Shown here: one piece after another, positions 42,623 through 52,102 of the stretch
How positions within the stretch are numbered: the stretch's first letter is position 1
How the letters are laid out: each line of letters opens with the position of its first letter
Translations under genes and position numbers: made by a program
Origin: Marinicrinis sediminis
GTDB lineage: Bacteria > Bacillota > Bacilli > Paenibacillales > KCTC-33676
Direction: 5' to 3'
DNA: 64,000 nt
NCBI RefSeq assembly: GCF_042685085.1
Contig: NZ_JBHUMM010000002.1
Coordinates: forward strand, 124,001 to 188,000
Notes under the pieces: generated by a model
What the model saw: only the letters and a program-made list of their open reading frames with translations
The model's database searches: none
Told to the model about the DNA's origin: nothing

Positions 42623-43759
42623 TCAGAAGCCTCTGCTGCCTTCCTTGTTCAATCCGTATTGCTCAAAAAATTCATCTCTGAAATCCAGCAAACGATCTTC
42701 CGAAATGGCTTGTCGCACACGATTCATCAATTGTACCAAAAAATATAGATTATGATAAGTCGTAAGTCGAACACCGAACATCTCGTCGGCTTTCATGAGG
42801 TGCCGGATATAGGCACGACTGTAATGCTGACAGGTATAACAGTCGCAATTCGGATCGAGTGGCCCAAAGTCGTCTGTGAATTTCGCATTGCGTACAACCA
42901 GGCGTCCCTGACTGGTCATGACTGTCCCGTTGCGGGCAATGCGGGTAGGAAGTACGCAATCAAACATGTCAATTCCGCGAATGGCTCCCTCCAGCAGCGC
43001 ATCTGGGGAACCAACTCCCATCAGATATCTCGGCTTCTCAAAGGGCAGAAACGGCACTGTGTCCTCCAGCACGCGATACATGATATCCTTCGGTTCTCCA
43101 ACACTCAGACCGCCGATCGCATAGCCTGGAAAGTCCATAGAAACAAGATCCTGTGCGCTCATCTTGCGCAGGTCTGCATGCATGCCGCCCTGGACAATGC
43201 CAAACAGTGCCTGATCCTGTGTACGGGCATGGCTTTTCAGACAGCGCTCCGCCCAGCGGGTCGTCCGTTCCGTGGACGCTTTAATATAGTCATATTCAGC
43301 CGGAAACGGTGGACATTCATCAAAGGCCATCATAATGTCCGCGCCGAGGGCATTCTGAATTTCCATCGCGATCTCCGGAGAAATAAACAGCTTGTCTCCG
43401 TTGAGATGGGAACGGAAATGAACCCCTTCCTCTGTAATCTTCCGCATCTCACTTAAGCTGAACACCTGAAATCCGCCGCTGTCTGTCAGGATCGCTCGAT
43501 CCCAGTTCATGAATGAATGCAGGCCGCCTGCCCGCTTGACCAGCTCATGACCAGGACGAAGAAACAGGTGATAGGTGTTGCTCAGGATGATCTGGGCACC
43601 CAGATCCTTGACCTCTTCCGGACTCATGGATTTGACAGTCGCCTGTGTGCCGACAGGCATAAATACAGGGGTGTCGATGGTGCCATGAGGGGTGTGCAGC
43701 TTGCCTAGCCGGGCACCGCTTTGCTTGCAGGTTTTAATATGTTCATAATGTACGGCCAT
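42623..43759 (-). CDS. tgt: tRNA-guanine transglycosylase Tgt
   Basis: Exchanges G34 for preQ1 in tRNAs with GUN anticodons. The protein is 378 residues. Active-site segments are ILTDSGGFQVFSL, MAFDECPPFPAEYD (Asp nucleophile region), IVQGG, GLSVGEPKDIMYRVLE and LPTRIARNGT (Arg/Asp region). The C-terminal zinc site is CDCYTCQHYSRAYIRHL. With queA next to it, it makes queuosine in tRNA. Confidence 0.97.
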   Translation of the reverse strand: MAVHYEHIKTCKQSGARLGKLHTPHGTIDTPVFMPVGTQATVKSMSPEEVKDLGAQIILSNTYHLFLRPGHELVKRAGGLHSFMNWDRAILTDSGGFQVFSLSEMRKITEEGVHFRSHLNGDKLFISPEIAMEIQNALGADIMMAFDECPPFPAEYDYIKASTERTTRWAERCLKSHARTQDQALFGIVQGGMHADLRKMSAQDLVSMDFPGYAIGGLSVGEPKDIMYRVLEDTVPFLPFEKPRYLMGVGSPDALLEGAIRGIDMFDCVLPTRIARNGTVMTSQGRLVVRNAKFTDDFGPLDPNCDCYTCQHYSRAYIRHLMKADEMFGVRLTTYHNLYFLVQLMNRVRQAISEDRLLDFRDEFFEQYGLNKEGSRGF

Positions 43760-43823
43760 ATGGGTTTAAGACTCCTTTTTCTTTATCCAAGTTGAATGCG
43801 TGAGGATTCCACGCCTGCCTGAT

Positions 43824-44876
43824 TTACAGATCGGCAATGAACATCGCATCCCCGAAGCTGAAGAAACGATAGCGTTCACGAACCGCTTCCTCATAGGCAT
43901 GCAGAACATGCTCCCGCCCGGCAAAAGCACTGATCATCATCACCAGTGTGGATTTGGGCAAGTGAAAATTGGTCAAAATACCATCTACGATCTGAAAGGA
44001 ATAGCCGGGATAAATAAAGATATCCGTCCAGCCACTGCATGCCTCCAGCCTGCTTCCGCCAAACCGCTGACCAAGCGTCTCCAGCGTTCTCGCCGCAGTA
44101 GTACCAACAGCAAGCACGCGCCGTCCTTCCTGCTTCGCCCTGGCTATCACCGCCGCACTTTCCGCTGTAATCTGATAATACTCAGCATGCATGCTATGGG
44201 CTTCTACCGTCTCGACAGATACAGGGCGAAACGTTCCCAGTCCAACATGAAGTGTGACCGTGGTAATCTCTACCCCTTTTTCCTGAAGCGCCCGGAGAAA
44301 GTCTGACGTGAAATGCAGACCGGCTGTCGGTGCCGCTGCAGAACCACGGTGTTCGGCATAAACCGTCTGATACCGATCTCGCTCTGAGAGCTGTTCCTTG
44401 ATATAGGGAGGCAACGGCATTTGACCGAGCTGATCCAGGATTTCATGGAAGATACCCGAGTAAGAAAACTGAATCCGTCTGCCGCCCATCTCCATTTCTT
44501 CTTCTACCTTCGCACGAAGAAGAGGCTTTCCGTCAGCCTCTTCTCCAAAGACAATCTCTGTGCCTTTTTTGACGCGTTTAGCTGGTTTCGCAAGGACTTC
44601 CCAGCGATCGCCTTCTTCCTGCTTCAGCAGCAATATCTCTACTTTGGCGCCGGTTTCGGTCTTCGTACCCAGCAACCGGGCGGGAATCACTTTTGTATCA
44701 TTTAACACGAGTACATCGCCTTTACGCATATGGCTCAGCAAATCTGTAAATGCCCGGTGTGCAACCTGTCCGGACTGGCGGTCCATAACCAGCAGTCTGG
44801 AGCCCGTTCGTTCCTTCAACGGGGTTTGAGCAATGAGTTCTTCCGGTAAGTCAAAATCAAATAAATCTACTTGCAT
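43824..44876 (-). CDS. queA: S-adenosylmethionine:tRNA ribosyltransferase-isomerase QueA
   Basis: Adds the epoxycyclopentane from SAM to preQ1-tRNA. The protein is 350 residues from ATG 44876 with AAAGGG. Family phrases are LIAQTPLKERTGSRLLV, GDVLVLNDTKVIPARL, GSAAAPTAGLHFT, TLHVGLGTFRPV and FHLPKSTLVMMISAFAG. Two steps of the queuosine pathway (queA, tgt) are adjacent. The gap to tgt is 64 bp. Confidence 0.97.
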   Translation of the reverse strand: MQVDLFDFDLPEELIAQTPLKERTGSRLLVMDRQSGQVAHRAFTDLLSHMRKGDVLVLNDTKVIPARLLGTKTETGAKVEILLLKQEEGDRWEVLAKPAKRVKKGTEIVFGEEADGKPLLRAKVEEEMEMGGRRIQFSYSGIFHEILDQLGQMPLPPYIKEQLSERDRYQTVYAEHRGSAAAPTAGLHFTSDFLRALQEKGVEITTVTLHVGLGTFRPVSVETVEAHSMHAEYYQITAESAAVIARAKQEGRRVLAVGTTAARTLETLGQRFGGSRLEACSGWTDIFIYPGYSFQIVDGILTNFHLPKSTLVMMISAFAGREHVLHAYEEAVRERYRFFSFGDAMFIADL

Positions 44877-44881
44877 CTTGT

Positions 44882-46972
44882 TCAGCCCTTTACAATGGAT
44901 ACATCCTGATAATAGTATTTGAGAATCTGCTTGTAGTCATACCCCATAAATTCCGCAAGTTCCTTGGCCCCATACTGAGACATGCCCAGACCGTGACCGA
45001 AACCGTATCCGACGAATCGGTACTGGTGATCTTTGGTGAGCAACCCTGCTTCCTGGGCTTCGTTAACGGCAAAAAAGTTAGCATTCGTAATCTTCTCGGT
45101 TTTGCCAGAAGCACCGACGACGTGCAGCCCGGCATTGCCATGCAGCTCTTTCGAGGTGCCATTGGCTCCTACTGCATAAAACCGTCCCGTCTCTTCAATC
45201 TCAAAACGAGTGCTCAGCAAGCCATCAAGCAGTGAGCGATACTGGTCGGGGTAGCTCACATCCAGCAACTGACCGTTCGCCTCCACTTCCAGCACCCGCC
45301 CTGATTCTCCTCGCTTCGTCACTTCCAGCGAGCGCAGGTCACCCGAGATCGGGTTCTTCAGTTTGGCGTTGAGCTTAGCAAGCAGCTCCTGACTGCCATA
45401 CGGACCCTTGATCCAATGATAGACGTTGGACTCCGTTGTTTTTTCAAATACGACAAGCGAATCTCCCTGATTGACCTGGGCGATAGGGGCATTGTCGTTT
45501 TGAATATACGGAACATAAGGAGCCGGTCGAACGTTAATATTCGAGCCATTAGGCGTGTAAATTGGGAAGCCGGCCGGATTGGTCCTGCCCGTGGCCTTCA
45601 GCAGATCCGAGCGAATATAGCCAATCTGACCGCTCGGCATGGAGATGCGGTACCAGTCCAGCAACCCTTCCTGTGGATCATCATCCGGACTCGGGATGCT
45701 CTTCAAATACGGCACATCATTGCCCCAGATTTCAGTCGGGTCCGCTGTCATTCCCCCGGCATTGGAGGAATAGAAAGGGGTAATCAGTTTCCCGGACTTG
45801 TCTGTCAACACTTCCCCGCGTGTGGCATCCACTGCCTTGATAGTCTGGCTCGTTTCTCTCGTGAGGCCGTAATAGGCCTGATCGTAGGTCGTGTCCGATA
45901 TATGCGCGATCTGATACTTCATACCTTGACCCAGCGCATACGTTCTGGCGGCTACGGCCTGTGCCTTGAGCGCTTCGATTGGCCAGCTGCCACTCATCTC
46001 TGTCCCTACAACCGAGTACAAATATTTCTCGAAAGGGAGCTGGTTGATCACCGCCAACTGCCCCTCATACATACTCACTTCCATATTTCCACGATAGGTA
46101 CGATTGTAGCGTTCTTTCAGGACGATGGAATCATCGGTCGGCTGTATCCACATTTTCGTATTTTCGATATGGAACTGGATGTGATCGACGGTCGATCCAC
46201 CGGATGTTCTTTCCGTTCTTTTGAGCGCATACCCCGTCGAAGGTGGGGACCAGGCGTTCAGCTTCACGCCGGACATGGCCGCGCTGACTTGGCTGCTGAG
46301 TTCAGTCAGCTTGCCGGAAGAAGACTCCTCCCCTACCACGACTGTATATTGGATCGAGCCACCTGCCTCTTCATGAACGGCAACATGACTGACAAAGCCT
46401 GCGGCTGCAAAGCTGGCTTGCTGCTTGAGCGCTTCAGCCTCGCTGCTATAGCTTCCACCCATCAATCGCTTGGGACCGGTGACCTTCAGGTTCTTGCCCT
46501 GGACACTGCTGTGCTGGCCCAGCTTCTGAGCGGCAGCTGTAGCGGCAGTCTCGTCCTTGTACATGCCTGCATAAAGGGAATACGTCGTTTTTCCGTTTAG
46601 CGTCGTTGAAAAAACAAAAGCTTCAGGAACCGCAGTCTGAATCGCCGTTTGCAATTGCGTCATCCGATTCGCATCCGTAGAACTTTCCACTTTCACCATC
46701 CACTGATCGCCACTGACGCGAAATGCTTTGGACAGGGACATCCAGGGACGGTAACCGTCCGACGCCTTGCGTCCGACCGACAAGGTACTCTGGGATTGAA
46801 AAGTAGCTGCTGGCACACTGCCCCGCTTGGCGATAAACAGGCTCACCCTGATCTCCTCCAGCGAAGGTACGGCCGCTGCAGCCGATTGCAGTGGGGACCC
46901 GATCGTACTAAACAACATCATCAGACAAAGTGCGACAAATCCGAACGGACGAACATGCAGTCGTTTCAACAT
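44882..46972 (-). CDS. SpoIID/LytB-domain protein with SPOR-like repeats
   Basis: A 696-residue secreted protein. ATG 46972 has GGAGG ten bases upstream; an ATG at 46990 is too close to that site. A signal peptide (residues 5-30) is followed by two SPOR-like peptidoglycan-binding repeats (about 70-230), then the SpoIID/LytB region: VINQLPFEKYLYSVVGTEMSGSWPIEALKAQAVAARTYAL (catalytic Glu), YYGLTRET, TPFYSSNAGGMT and the final GYGFGHGLGMSQYGAKELA. SpoIID proteins are lytic transglycosylases that thin peptidoglycan at engulfment. The extra SPOR repeats and length suggest a variant role. It lies between queA and ruvB. Confidence 0.9.
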   Translation of the reverse strand: MLKRLHVRPFGFVALCLMMLFSTIGSPLQSAAAAVPSLEEIRVSLFIAKRGSVPAATFQSQSTLSVGRKASDGYRPWMSLSKAFRVSGDQWMVKVESSTDANRMTQLQTAIQTAVPEAFVFSTTLNGKTTYSLYAGMYKDETAATAAAQKLGQHSSVQGKNLKVTGPKRLMGGSYSSEAEALKQQASFAAAGFVSHVAVHEEAGGSIQYTVVVGEESSSGKLTELSSQVSAAMSGVKLNAWSPPSTGYALKRTERTSGGSTVDHIQFHIENTKMWIQPTDDSIVLKERYNRTYRGNMEVSMYEGQLAVINQLPFEKYLYSVVGTEMSGSWPIEALKAQAVAARTYALGQGMKYQIAHISDTTYDQAYYGLTRETSQTIKAVDATRGEVLTDKSGKLITPFYSSNAGGMTADPTEIWGNDVPYLKSIPSPDDDPQEGLLDWYRISMPSGQIGYIRSDLLKATGRTNPAGFPIYTPNGSNINVRPAPYVPYIQNDNAPIAQVNQGDSLVVFEKTTESNVYHWIKGPYGSQELLAKLNAKLKNPISGDLRSLEVTKRGESGRVLEVEANGQLLDVSYPDQYRSLLDGLLSTRFEIEETGRFYAVGANGTSKELHGNAGLHVVGASGKTEKITNANFFAVNEAQEAGLLTKDHQYRFVGYGFGHGLGMSQYGAKELAEFMGYDYKQILKYYYQDVSIVKG

Positions 46973-47015
46973 AAGCTTGGTTCCTCCCATGGCTCATCAA
47001 GTCATCCTGGATGAG

Positions 47016-48017
47016 TTAGTCTTTCGGCATCGCGAGTCCCAGGTGATGGTATGCGGCAGCCGTGACCATCCTTCCTCGCGGTGTCCGCTGCAAAAATCCG
47101 ATCTGCAACAAATACGGTTCATAGACATCTTCAATCGTCTGGCTTTCTTCCCCAATGGTAGCTGCAATGGTATCGAGGCCGACAGGTCCGCCTCTGAAAC
47201 TCTTGATAATGGCTTCCAGCATTTTGTGGTCAATATGATCCAGTCCAAGCGGATCAACCTGCAGTCGCTCCAAGGAAGCTTCTGCTAGTTCAGTCGTAAT
47301 CCGGCCGTCGCCCTTCACCTGGGCAAAGTCCCGAACCCGCTTCAGTAAGCGGTTGGCAATCCTCGGGGTGCCACGCGAACGCCGTCCAATCTCGATCGAT
47401 GCTTCCTCATCGATATGAACCTGCATGATGTCCGCAGCCCGTGACACAATAAAGCTCAACTCGTCGACCGTATAATATTCCAGTCTGCTCACGACACCGA
47501 AACGGTCTCTGAGTGGTGACGAGAGCAATCCAACGCGCGTGGTAGCACCAATGAGTGTAAACGGCGGAAGATCCAGCCGTACCGAACGCGCACTCGGTCC
47601 CTTGCCGATAATGATATCCAGCGCATAATCCTCCATCGCCGGGTACAGCACTTCCTCCACGGAACGATTCAGCCGATGGATCTCGTCAATAAAGAGAACA
47701 TCATTCTCCTGCAAGTTCGTCAAAATCGCTGCCAGATCACCCGGTCTTTCAATCGCCGGCCCGGAAGTGGTTCGTATATTGACACCCAGTTCGTTGGCAA
47801 TAATATTCGACAATGTCGTTTTGCCAAGTCCTGGAGGGCCGTAGAGCAGCACATGGTCGAGTGCTTCTTCCCGCTGCTTGGCCGCTTCGATATAGACTTT
47901 CAAATTTTCCTTTGCCTGCGCCTGACCGATGTATTCCGATAAATAGCGAGGCCTCAAGCTGTATTCAACCGGCTGATCCTCCATCATGAGGTTTGCCGAT
48001 ATAATGCGTTCGTCCAT
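47016..48017 (-). CDS. ruvB: Holliday junction branch migration helicase RuvB
   Basis: AAA+ motor of the RuvABC resolvasome. The protein is 333 residues from ATG 48017 with AAGGGAGG. Walker A GPPGLGKTTLSNIIA, Walker B VLFIDEIHRLNR, sensor TRVGLLSSPLRDRF and the arginine-finger and C-terminal DNA-binding domain (GTPRIANRLLKRVRDFAQV, GLDTIAATIGEESQTIEDVYEPYL) are present. The gap after ruvA is 16 bp. Confidence 0.98.
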   Translation of the reverse strand: MDERIISANLMMEDQPVEYSLRPRYLSEYIGQAQAKENLKVYIEAAKQREEALDHVLLYGPPGLGKTTLSNIIANELGVNIRTTSGPAIERPGDLAAILTNLQENDVLFIDEIHRLNRSVEEVLYPAMEDYALDIIIGKGPSARSVRLDLPPFTLIGATTRVGLLSSPLRDRFGVVSRLEYYTVDELSFIVSRAADIMQVHIDEEASIEIGRRSRGTPRIANRLLKRVRDFAQVKGDGRITTELAEASLERLQVDPLGLDHIDHKMLEAIIKSFRGGPVGLDTIAATIGEESQTIEDVYEPYLLQIGFLQRTPRGRMVTAAAYHHLGLAMPKD

Positions 48018-48033
48018 AGCTGCCTCCCTTCCT

Positions 48034-48660
48034 CTATGCCTTGTACAGCTGCTTCAATGCCTGTTTCATCAATTGATCGACAGAAGCGTCAGCTGAGATT
48101 TCAGCTTGCAGTTTCCGCCAGGCCTCCCGAATTTCTTCATCCGAAAATCCAAGCGCCAGCAAGCCTTCCCTCGCGCCTGCCCAGTTGGAAGACGGATCTT
48201 GCAAATCAGGGTCATTTAATGACCGCAGTTCAGCGAAATCACCAATCCCTGCGTCGCTATCATAGAGGCTCCCCACCTTATCCTTCAAATCCAGCAATAT
48301 GCGCTGCGCGGTTTTCTTGCCGATACCCGGAAGCTTCGTCAGGAAGGTCACATTTTCCTGCTGGATCGCCGCAATTACCGCTTCCGGCCTGCTTCCTGCA
48401 AGCATGCCCAGTGCGACTCTCGGCCCAATGCCATTGACATCCAGCAGCGTGCGGAACAGCTTCTGCTCCTCCCTGGTGCCGAATCCATAGAGCAATATGG
48501 CGTCCTCCCGCACATGATGATGCATGTAAACCGTATATTCCTTGCCTGTCTGGAACTGGTACGGGTTCGGACAATAGGCCCGATAGCCCACGCCATGAAC
48601 ATCCAGCACAACATGATCCGACTCTGTATATACCGCGGTTCCTCTTAAAAAATCAATCAT
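48034..48660 (-). CDS. ruvA: Holliday junction DNA-binding protein RuvA
   Basis: A 208-residue protein that forms the tetramer that holds the junction and loads RuvB. An N-terminal OB fold (MIDFLRGTAVYTESDHVVLDVHGVGYRAYCP) is followed by two helix-hairpin-helix motifs (NGIGPRVALGMLAG and LPGIGKKTAQRILLDLKDKV) and a mobile C-terminal domain that contacts RuvB (LLALGFSDEEIREAW). It overlaps ruvC by 4 bp. Confidence 0.97.
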   Translation of the reverse strand: MIDFLRGTAVYTESDHVVLDVHGVGYRAYCPNPYQFQTGKEYTVYMHHHVREDAILLYGFGTREEQKLFRTLLDVNGIGPRVALGMLAGSRPEAVIAAIQQENVTFLTKLPGIGKKTAQRILLDLKDKVGSLYDSDAGIGDFAELRSLNDPDLQDPSSNWAGAREGLLALGFSDEEIREAWRKLQAEISADASVDQLMKQALKQLYKA

Positions 48661-49160
48661 TTGGCGCTTCCCTCATTTATTTTCCAGGTTACTTGCGCAG
48701 TGTGCGCATGACAAATGGCGATCGCGAGCGCATCAGCCACATCGTCCGGTTTGGGGACAACCCGCAGCTTCAGTATCATCTTCACCATCTCCTGCACCTG
48801 TTTTTTCTCTGCCTTGCCATATCCAACGACCGCCTGCTTGACTTGCAAGGGGGTGTATTCCGCTATGTTCACACCTCTTTGTGCAGCAGCCAGCAGCACG
48901 ACTCCCCGAGCCTGTCCGACTGCAAACGCGGTCGTGACATTCCGATTAAAAAACAGTTTCTCTACGGCAATTTCATCCGGCTGATATCGATCCATCAGTT
49001 CACAGACTGCTTCATAGATTTGCTTGAGCCGTTCTCCCGACTCTGTATGCGCTTCGGTCTGTATGCACCCATACTGCACTGGAGAGAGCTGATTCCCTTT
49101 TTTATCGACAAAGCCAAATCCAACGATGGCAATGCCGGGATCGATGCCTAATATCCTCAT
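48657..49160 (-). CDS. ruvC: Holliday junction endonuclease RuvC
   Basis: Cuts Holliday junctions. ATG 49160 has GGGAGGG upstream and gives 167 residues, the normal length. The frame is open to 49214. The RNase H-like fold has MRILGIDPGIAIVGFG (first Asp), AVEKLFFNRNVTTAFAVGQARGVVLLAA (Glu), and DDVADALAIAICHAH (last acidic pair). It is first of the ruvCAB operon. Confidence 0.97.
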   Translation of the reverse strand: MRILGIDPGIAIVGFGFVDKKGNQLSPVQYGCIQTEAHTESGERLKQIYEAVCELMDRYQPDEIAVEKLFFNRNVTTAFAVGQARGVVLLAAAQRGVNIAEYTPLQVKQAVVGYGKAEKKQVQEMVKMILKLRVVPKPDDVADALAIAICHAHTAQVTWKINEGSAK

Positions 49161-49282
49161 GCCTGTCCCTCCCTCTCCCTGTCCACAAGCGAACATATGT
49201 ATCCTCCCTAACATTATAGCAAATAAGTCTATAAGGGGTCGAGGGTTAAGTGACCTAGTGCCAAGAATCTAAACAGGCAGCA

Positions 49283-49334
49283 AAAAAGAGTACGTTGCGC
49301 AGGAATCGTTCCTCTCACGCAATCGTACTCTTTC
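49283..49334. terminator. terminator after bofC
   Basis: AAAGAGTACG (49285-49294) pairs with CGTACTCTTT (49324-49333), with an inner TTGCG/CGCAA extension. It lies between the bofC stop codon and ruvC, and on the minus strand it is followed by T residues. Confidence 0.8.
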
Positions 49335-49381
49335 TCAGCTTGTATGCTAACGATCATGCTCTACCTTCCGGTCCTTGTTTC

Positions 49382-50011
49382 TCACAGCTCTTCCTCGGGA
49401 AAAACCTCTACGGCATAATCACTGAAAGTCGAGAGCACACTCTCATATTCCTCCAGATCCCGAACCGGAATCCCGTCATAGAGCTGCAAAACGGTGGCTT
49501 GCGGCAAACTGCTCTCCAGATATTCAATGTCAATCTGGAAAAAGGTCCGCATCACTTGCTCATCAGAAGGAGGACCATAGAACAGTGACAGGTTTCCCTC
49601 TTCATCGATGCCAAAAAAACCAAACTGCTTGCAAGCTGGGGACAGGGCCTCTACTTTCTGCCTGAAGATGATCTCCCCACTCTTGGTTTCCATCATCTCC
49701 CAATCGTCATGAGCCTGCCTGATTTCATCCATTTCCGCTTCGTTCAATTGGCCAAGCAACTGTTTTTCTTCTCCGCATACATACTCCTTATGTAAATATA
49801 CGGTCTTCTCTTCTGCAGATGAATAAGGAGCCATGACAGCCCGATCACGATCCATCGCATCAGAGGCTGACCATACCACAAACCCGCACACGAGCAGACA
49901 ACCACTAACGCCAATCATGAGTGCCCAGCGGCGTCGTTTGTTTTTTAATTTCTTTTTCAGCTGCTTCAGCCATCTGGAATCAAACACCTCAATCACCTTC
50001 CATCCACCCAT
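49382..50011 (-). CDS. bofC: intercompartmental signalling factor BofC
   Basis: Forespore protein that inhibits the SpoIVB protease and so times pro-sigma-K processing. The protein is 209 residues. A basic N-terminus (KKKLKNKRRRW) precedes one membrane span or signal (ALMIGVSGCLLVCGFVVW). The BofC body follows: KTVYLHKEYVCGEEKQLLGQL, then PACKQFGFFGIDEEGNLSLFYGPP and FFQIDIEYLESSLP, and ends EVFPEEEL. This fits with spoIVFA/spoIVFB further along in the window, the target of the same pathway. Confidence 0.87.
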   Translation of the reverse strand: MGGWKVIEVFDSRWLKQLKKKLKNKRRRWALMIGVSGCLLVCGFVVWSASDAMDRDRAVMAPYSSAEEKTVYLHKEYVCGEEKQLLGQLNEAEMDEIRQAHDDWEMMETKSGEIIFRQKVEALSPACKQFGFFGIDEEGNLSLFYGPPSDEQVMRTFFQIDIEYLESSLPQATVLQLYDGIPVRDLEEYESVLSTFSDYAVEVFPEEEL

Positions 50012-50082
50012 GACCTGCTCGGTCTGGTCTAAGGTATTTGATACGTATTTTTACCAGAGTGGAGGAAGGGTATGCATGTGAT

Positions 50083-51081
50083 TCATATATTCATCCAGGG
50101 TTGGCTAGCTTTTCGTTTCCGATCCTGGTCAATCAAATCCGTGCGGATGTGCCAATTTTTCTTCGCCTTGCTCTTTCGATGCGGCTTCTTTTCTGAGGAA
50201 GAGAGTTTGCTGGTTTTTCCAGATTTTTTGCCTTTTGCATCCTTGGATTTATGAGCTGAATGCTCCTCCTCACCCTCTGATTCTGCCGCCCCCTCTTCCT
50301 CCTGGTTGAAGGGAGATTGCGATGGATGGTGCGGAGCATAGCCCGGAGCCCAGGACCATTCGTGAATCGGCTGCGGCGTTGGTGGCATCATGAAGTTCGG
50401 TACGGAAGGAGGCTGTCCGGGTCCCCCTGTACCTGGCGGCGCCGTGAACGGATACACAGGATGTCCAGGCGGGTTGGCTTGCATGGGAAATTGATGATCG
50501 ACTGGATATGAGGAATAGGACTGACCCGCTTCGCTCCCTGTCGGTTGGTGAGATGACTGGGCACGGGGCTGAAGCGGAGCAGGCGCCCACGAAAAGAACG
50601 AAGGGGCCTGCTGCCTGTGCTGACTGCCGTCGAGCACCCAGGGAAAATCATAGAACGAAGTCGGTGGCGTCGCATAACCCTCTCCCGGGGACGAATCAGA
50701 TGCTTCTTGCTGATCCTTGTCTGAAGGCTTCTCTTTCGGTTTTACCGCTGAGGCTTCCTCCTCGCTGTCGGCTTCCTCATCCTGATGGTGCTCATCGTAT
50801 TCTTCATCAAGGGATTCGAATGCATACAGTTCCTCATCCTGTGCATCCGAGTCCGCATCGTCTGAGTCCCGATCCGACGATGCAGTGGACTGAATGCGAG
50901 CGCGCTGGGTGCTTTTTGTCAGGACAAGTTGTTCGGAAAAAGCAGGAATTTTCACCTTCATTCCCGGAGCCAGACCATCCCGCACATGCGGATTATAGGT
51001 CAGCAGGCGTTCGCTCTCTATTCCGTACTTTTCACTCAATTGCGCCAAGTGTTCTCCGTTTTTCACAATATGAATTTTCAA
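50083..51081 (-). CDS. safA: LysM-domain spore morphogenetic protein (SafA-like)
   Basis: A 332-residue protein. A single LysM domain at the very N-terminus (MKIHIVKNGEHLAQLSEKYGI..LLTYNPHVRDGLAPGMKVKIP) binds peptidoglycan. The rest is low in order: an acidic block (about 75-120), a Pro/Gln/Ser/Tyr-rich middle (YPFTAPPGTGGPGQPPS, PHHPSQSPF) and a Lys/Arg-rich end. SafA of Bacillus has LysM at the start and such a tail and directs spore coat assembly at the cortex. The position next to bofC and ruvC is also that of safA. Homology beyond LysM cannot be shown by eye. Confidence 0.75.
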   Translation of the reverse strand: MKIHIVKNGEHLAQLSEKYGIESERLLTYNPHVRDGLAPGMKVKIPAFSEQLVLTKSTQRARIQSTASSDRDSDDADSDAQDEELYAFESLDEEYDEHHQDEEADSEEEASAVKPKEKPSDKDQQEASDSSPGEGYATPPTSFYDFPWVLDGSQHRQQAPSFFSWAPAPLQPRAQSSHQPTGSEAGQSYSSYPVDHQFPMQANPPGHPVYPFTAPPGTGGPGQPPSVPNFMMPPTPQPIHEWSWAPGYAPHHPSQSPFNQEEEGAAESEGEEEHSAHKSKDAKGKKSGKTSKLSSSEKKPHRKSKAKKNWHIRTDLIDQDRKRKASQPWMNI

Positions 51082-51153
51082 GGTATACGACCTCCTGTTC
51101 GATGCATAGATCCTTCTAATCCATATCTATGCACGAACCGGGCATTTGACCTC

Positions 51154-51195
51154 AAAAAAATAAAGCTTCATCGGTTTGATAGCCGAGAAGCTTTG
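51154..51195 (-). terminator. terminator of the ilvE-hom operon
   Basis: AAAGCTTC-TCGG pairs with CCGATGAAGCTTT (51162-51174 with 51183-51194, one bulge). On the minus strand it is followed by ATTTTTTT. It lies 24 bp after the ilvE stop codon. Confidence 0.85.
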
Positions 51196-51218
51196 ATCGA
51201 TCCCTGGCGGGCTCCAAA

Positions 51219-52097
51219 TTAATACGGTACTTTGACCCCGTCTACATGAACAATTTTGCGGAATTCCTGCAACAGGTGCGTCGTAATCGGGCCCGCTGCT
51301 CCTTCACCGATGATGCGTGCATCGACCTCGCGAACGGCAATGACCTCCGCTGCCGTTCCGGTCAGAAACACCTCATCCGCCACATACACGTCATGCAGAG
51401 CAAATGGTTCTTCCTTCACTTTATAGCCAAGCTGCTCACACAGTTCCATTATCACGGCCCGTGTAATTCCTTCTAACGCTCCGACATAGCTAGGCGGAGT
51501 GGTGAGCACACCATTTTTCACGATGAAAATGTTGTCTCCAGATCCTTCTGCCACATAACCCTGGCTGTTCAGCATCAGCGCTTCCCCGACACCAGCAAGG
51601 TTTGCCTGAATTTTAACGAGGATATTGTTCAGGTAATTAAGTGACTTGATCTTCGGGTTCAGGGCATCCGGGACATTGCGCCGCGTTGACACCGAGACGA
51701 TCTTCAAGCCGTTCAAGTAGTCCTCTTCCTTGTAAATGGCCAGCTGCTCGACAATGATGATCACATTGGCTACAGGGCATCGGCGAGGGTCAAGACCCAG
51801 GTTGCCCGCTCCTCTGGAAACGATCAGACGGATATACCCGTTTTTCAGCTGATTGCGCTTCACGGTTTCAACAAGTGCCTGCTCCATCTCTTCGTAGCTG
51901 AGCGGAATGTCAAGCATGATCGATTTGGCAGAGTCATACAACCGCTGCAGATGCTCATCACATTTGAAGATGTTGCCCTCATAGATGCGAATCCCTTCGA
52001 AAATGCCGTCCCCGTATAAAAAACCGTGATCATACACGGATACCTTTGCATCCTCTTTGCTTACAAATTCTCCATTTAAGTAAATAACCTGTGCCAT
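51219..52097 (-). CDS. ilvE: branched-chain amino acid aminotransferase IlvE
   Basis: Transaminates the keto acids of Val, Leu and Ile (class IV, PLP). The protein is 292 residues from ATG 52097 with GGAGGTG; GTG 52103 is too near that site. Motifs are FLYGDGIFEGIRIYEG, the PLP-Lys region KIKSLNYLNNILVKIQA, GEALMLNSQGYVAEGSGDNIFIV and LTGTAAEVIAVREVD. It is the last gene of the pheB-hom-thrC-thrB-pheA-ilvE run. Confidence 0.94.
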   Translation of the reverse strand: MAQVIYLNGEFVSKEDAKVSVYDHGFLYGDGIFEGIRIYEGNIFKCDEHLQRLYDSAKSIMLDIPLSYEEMEQALVETVKRNQLKNGYIRLIVSRGAGNLGLDPRRCPVANVIIIVEQLAIYKEEDYLNGLKIVSVSTRRNVPDALNPKIKSLNYLNNILVKIQANLAGVGEALMLNSQGYVAEGSGDNIFIVKNGVLTTPPSYVGALEGITRAVIMELCEQLGYKVKEEPFALHDVYVADEVFLTGTAAEVIAVREVDARIIGEGAAGPITTHLLQEFRKIVHVDGVKVPY

Positions 52098-52102
52098 GGG
52101 CA

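Noticed and set aside
45416..46600. 394-residue plus-strand ORF opposite the SpoIID-type gene
   Set aside because: Antisense shadow with no family motif; the opposite strand has a signal peptide and full SpoIID motifs.
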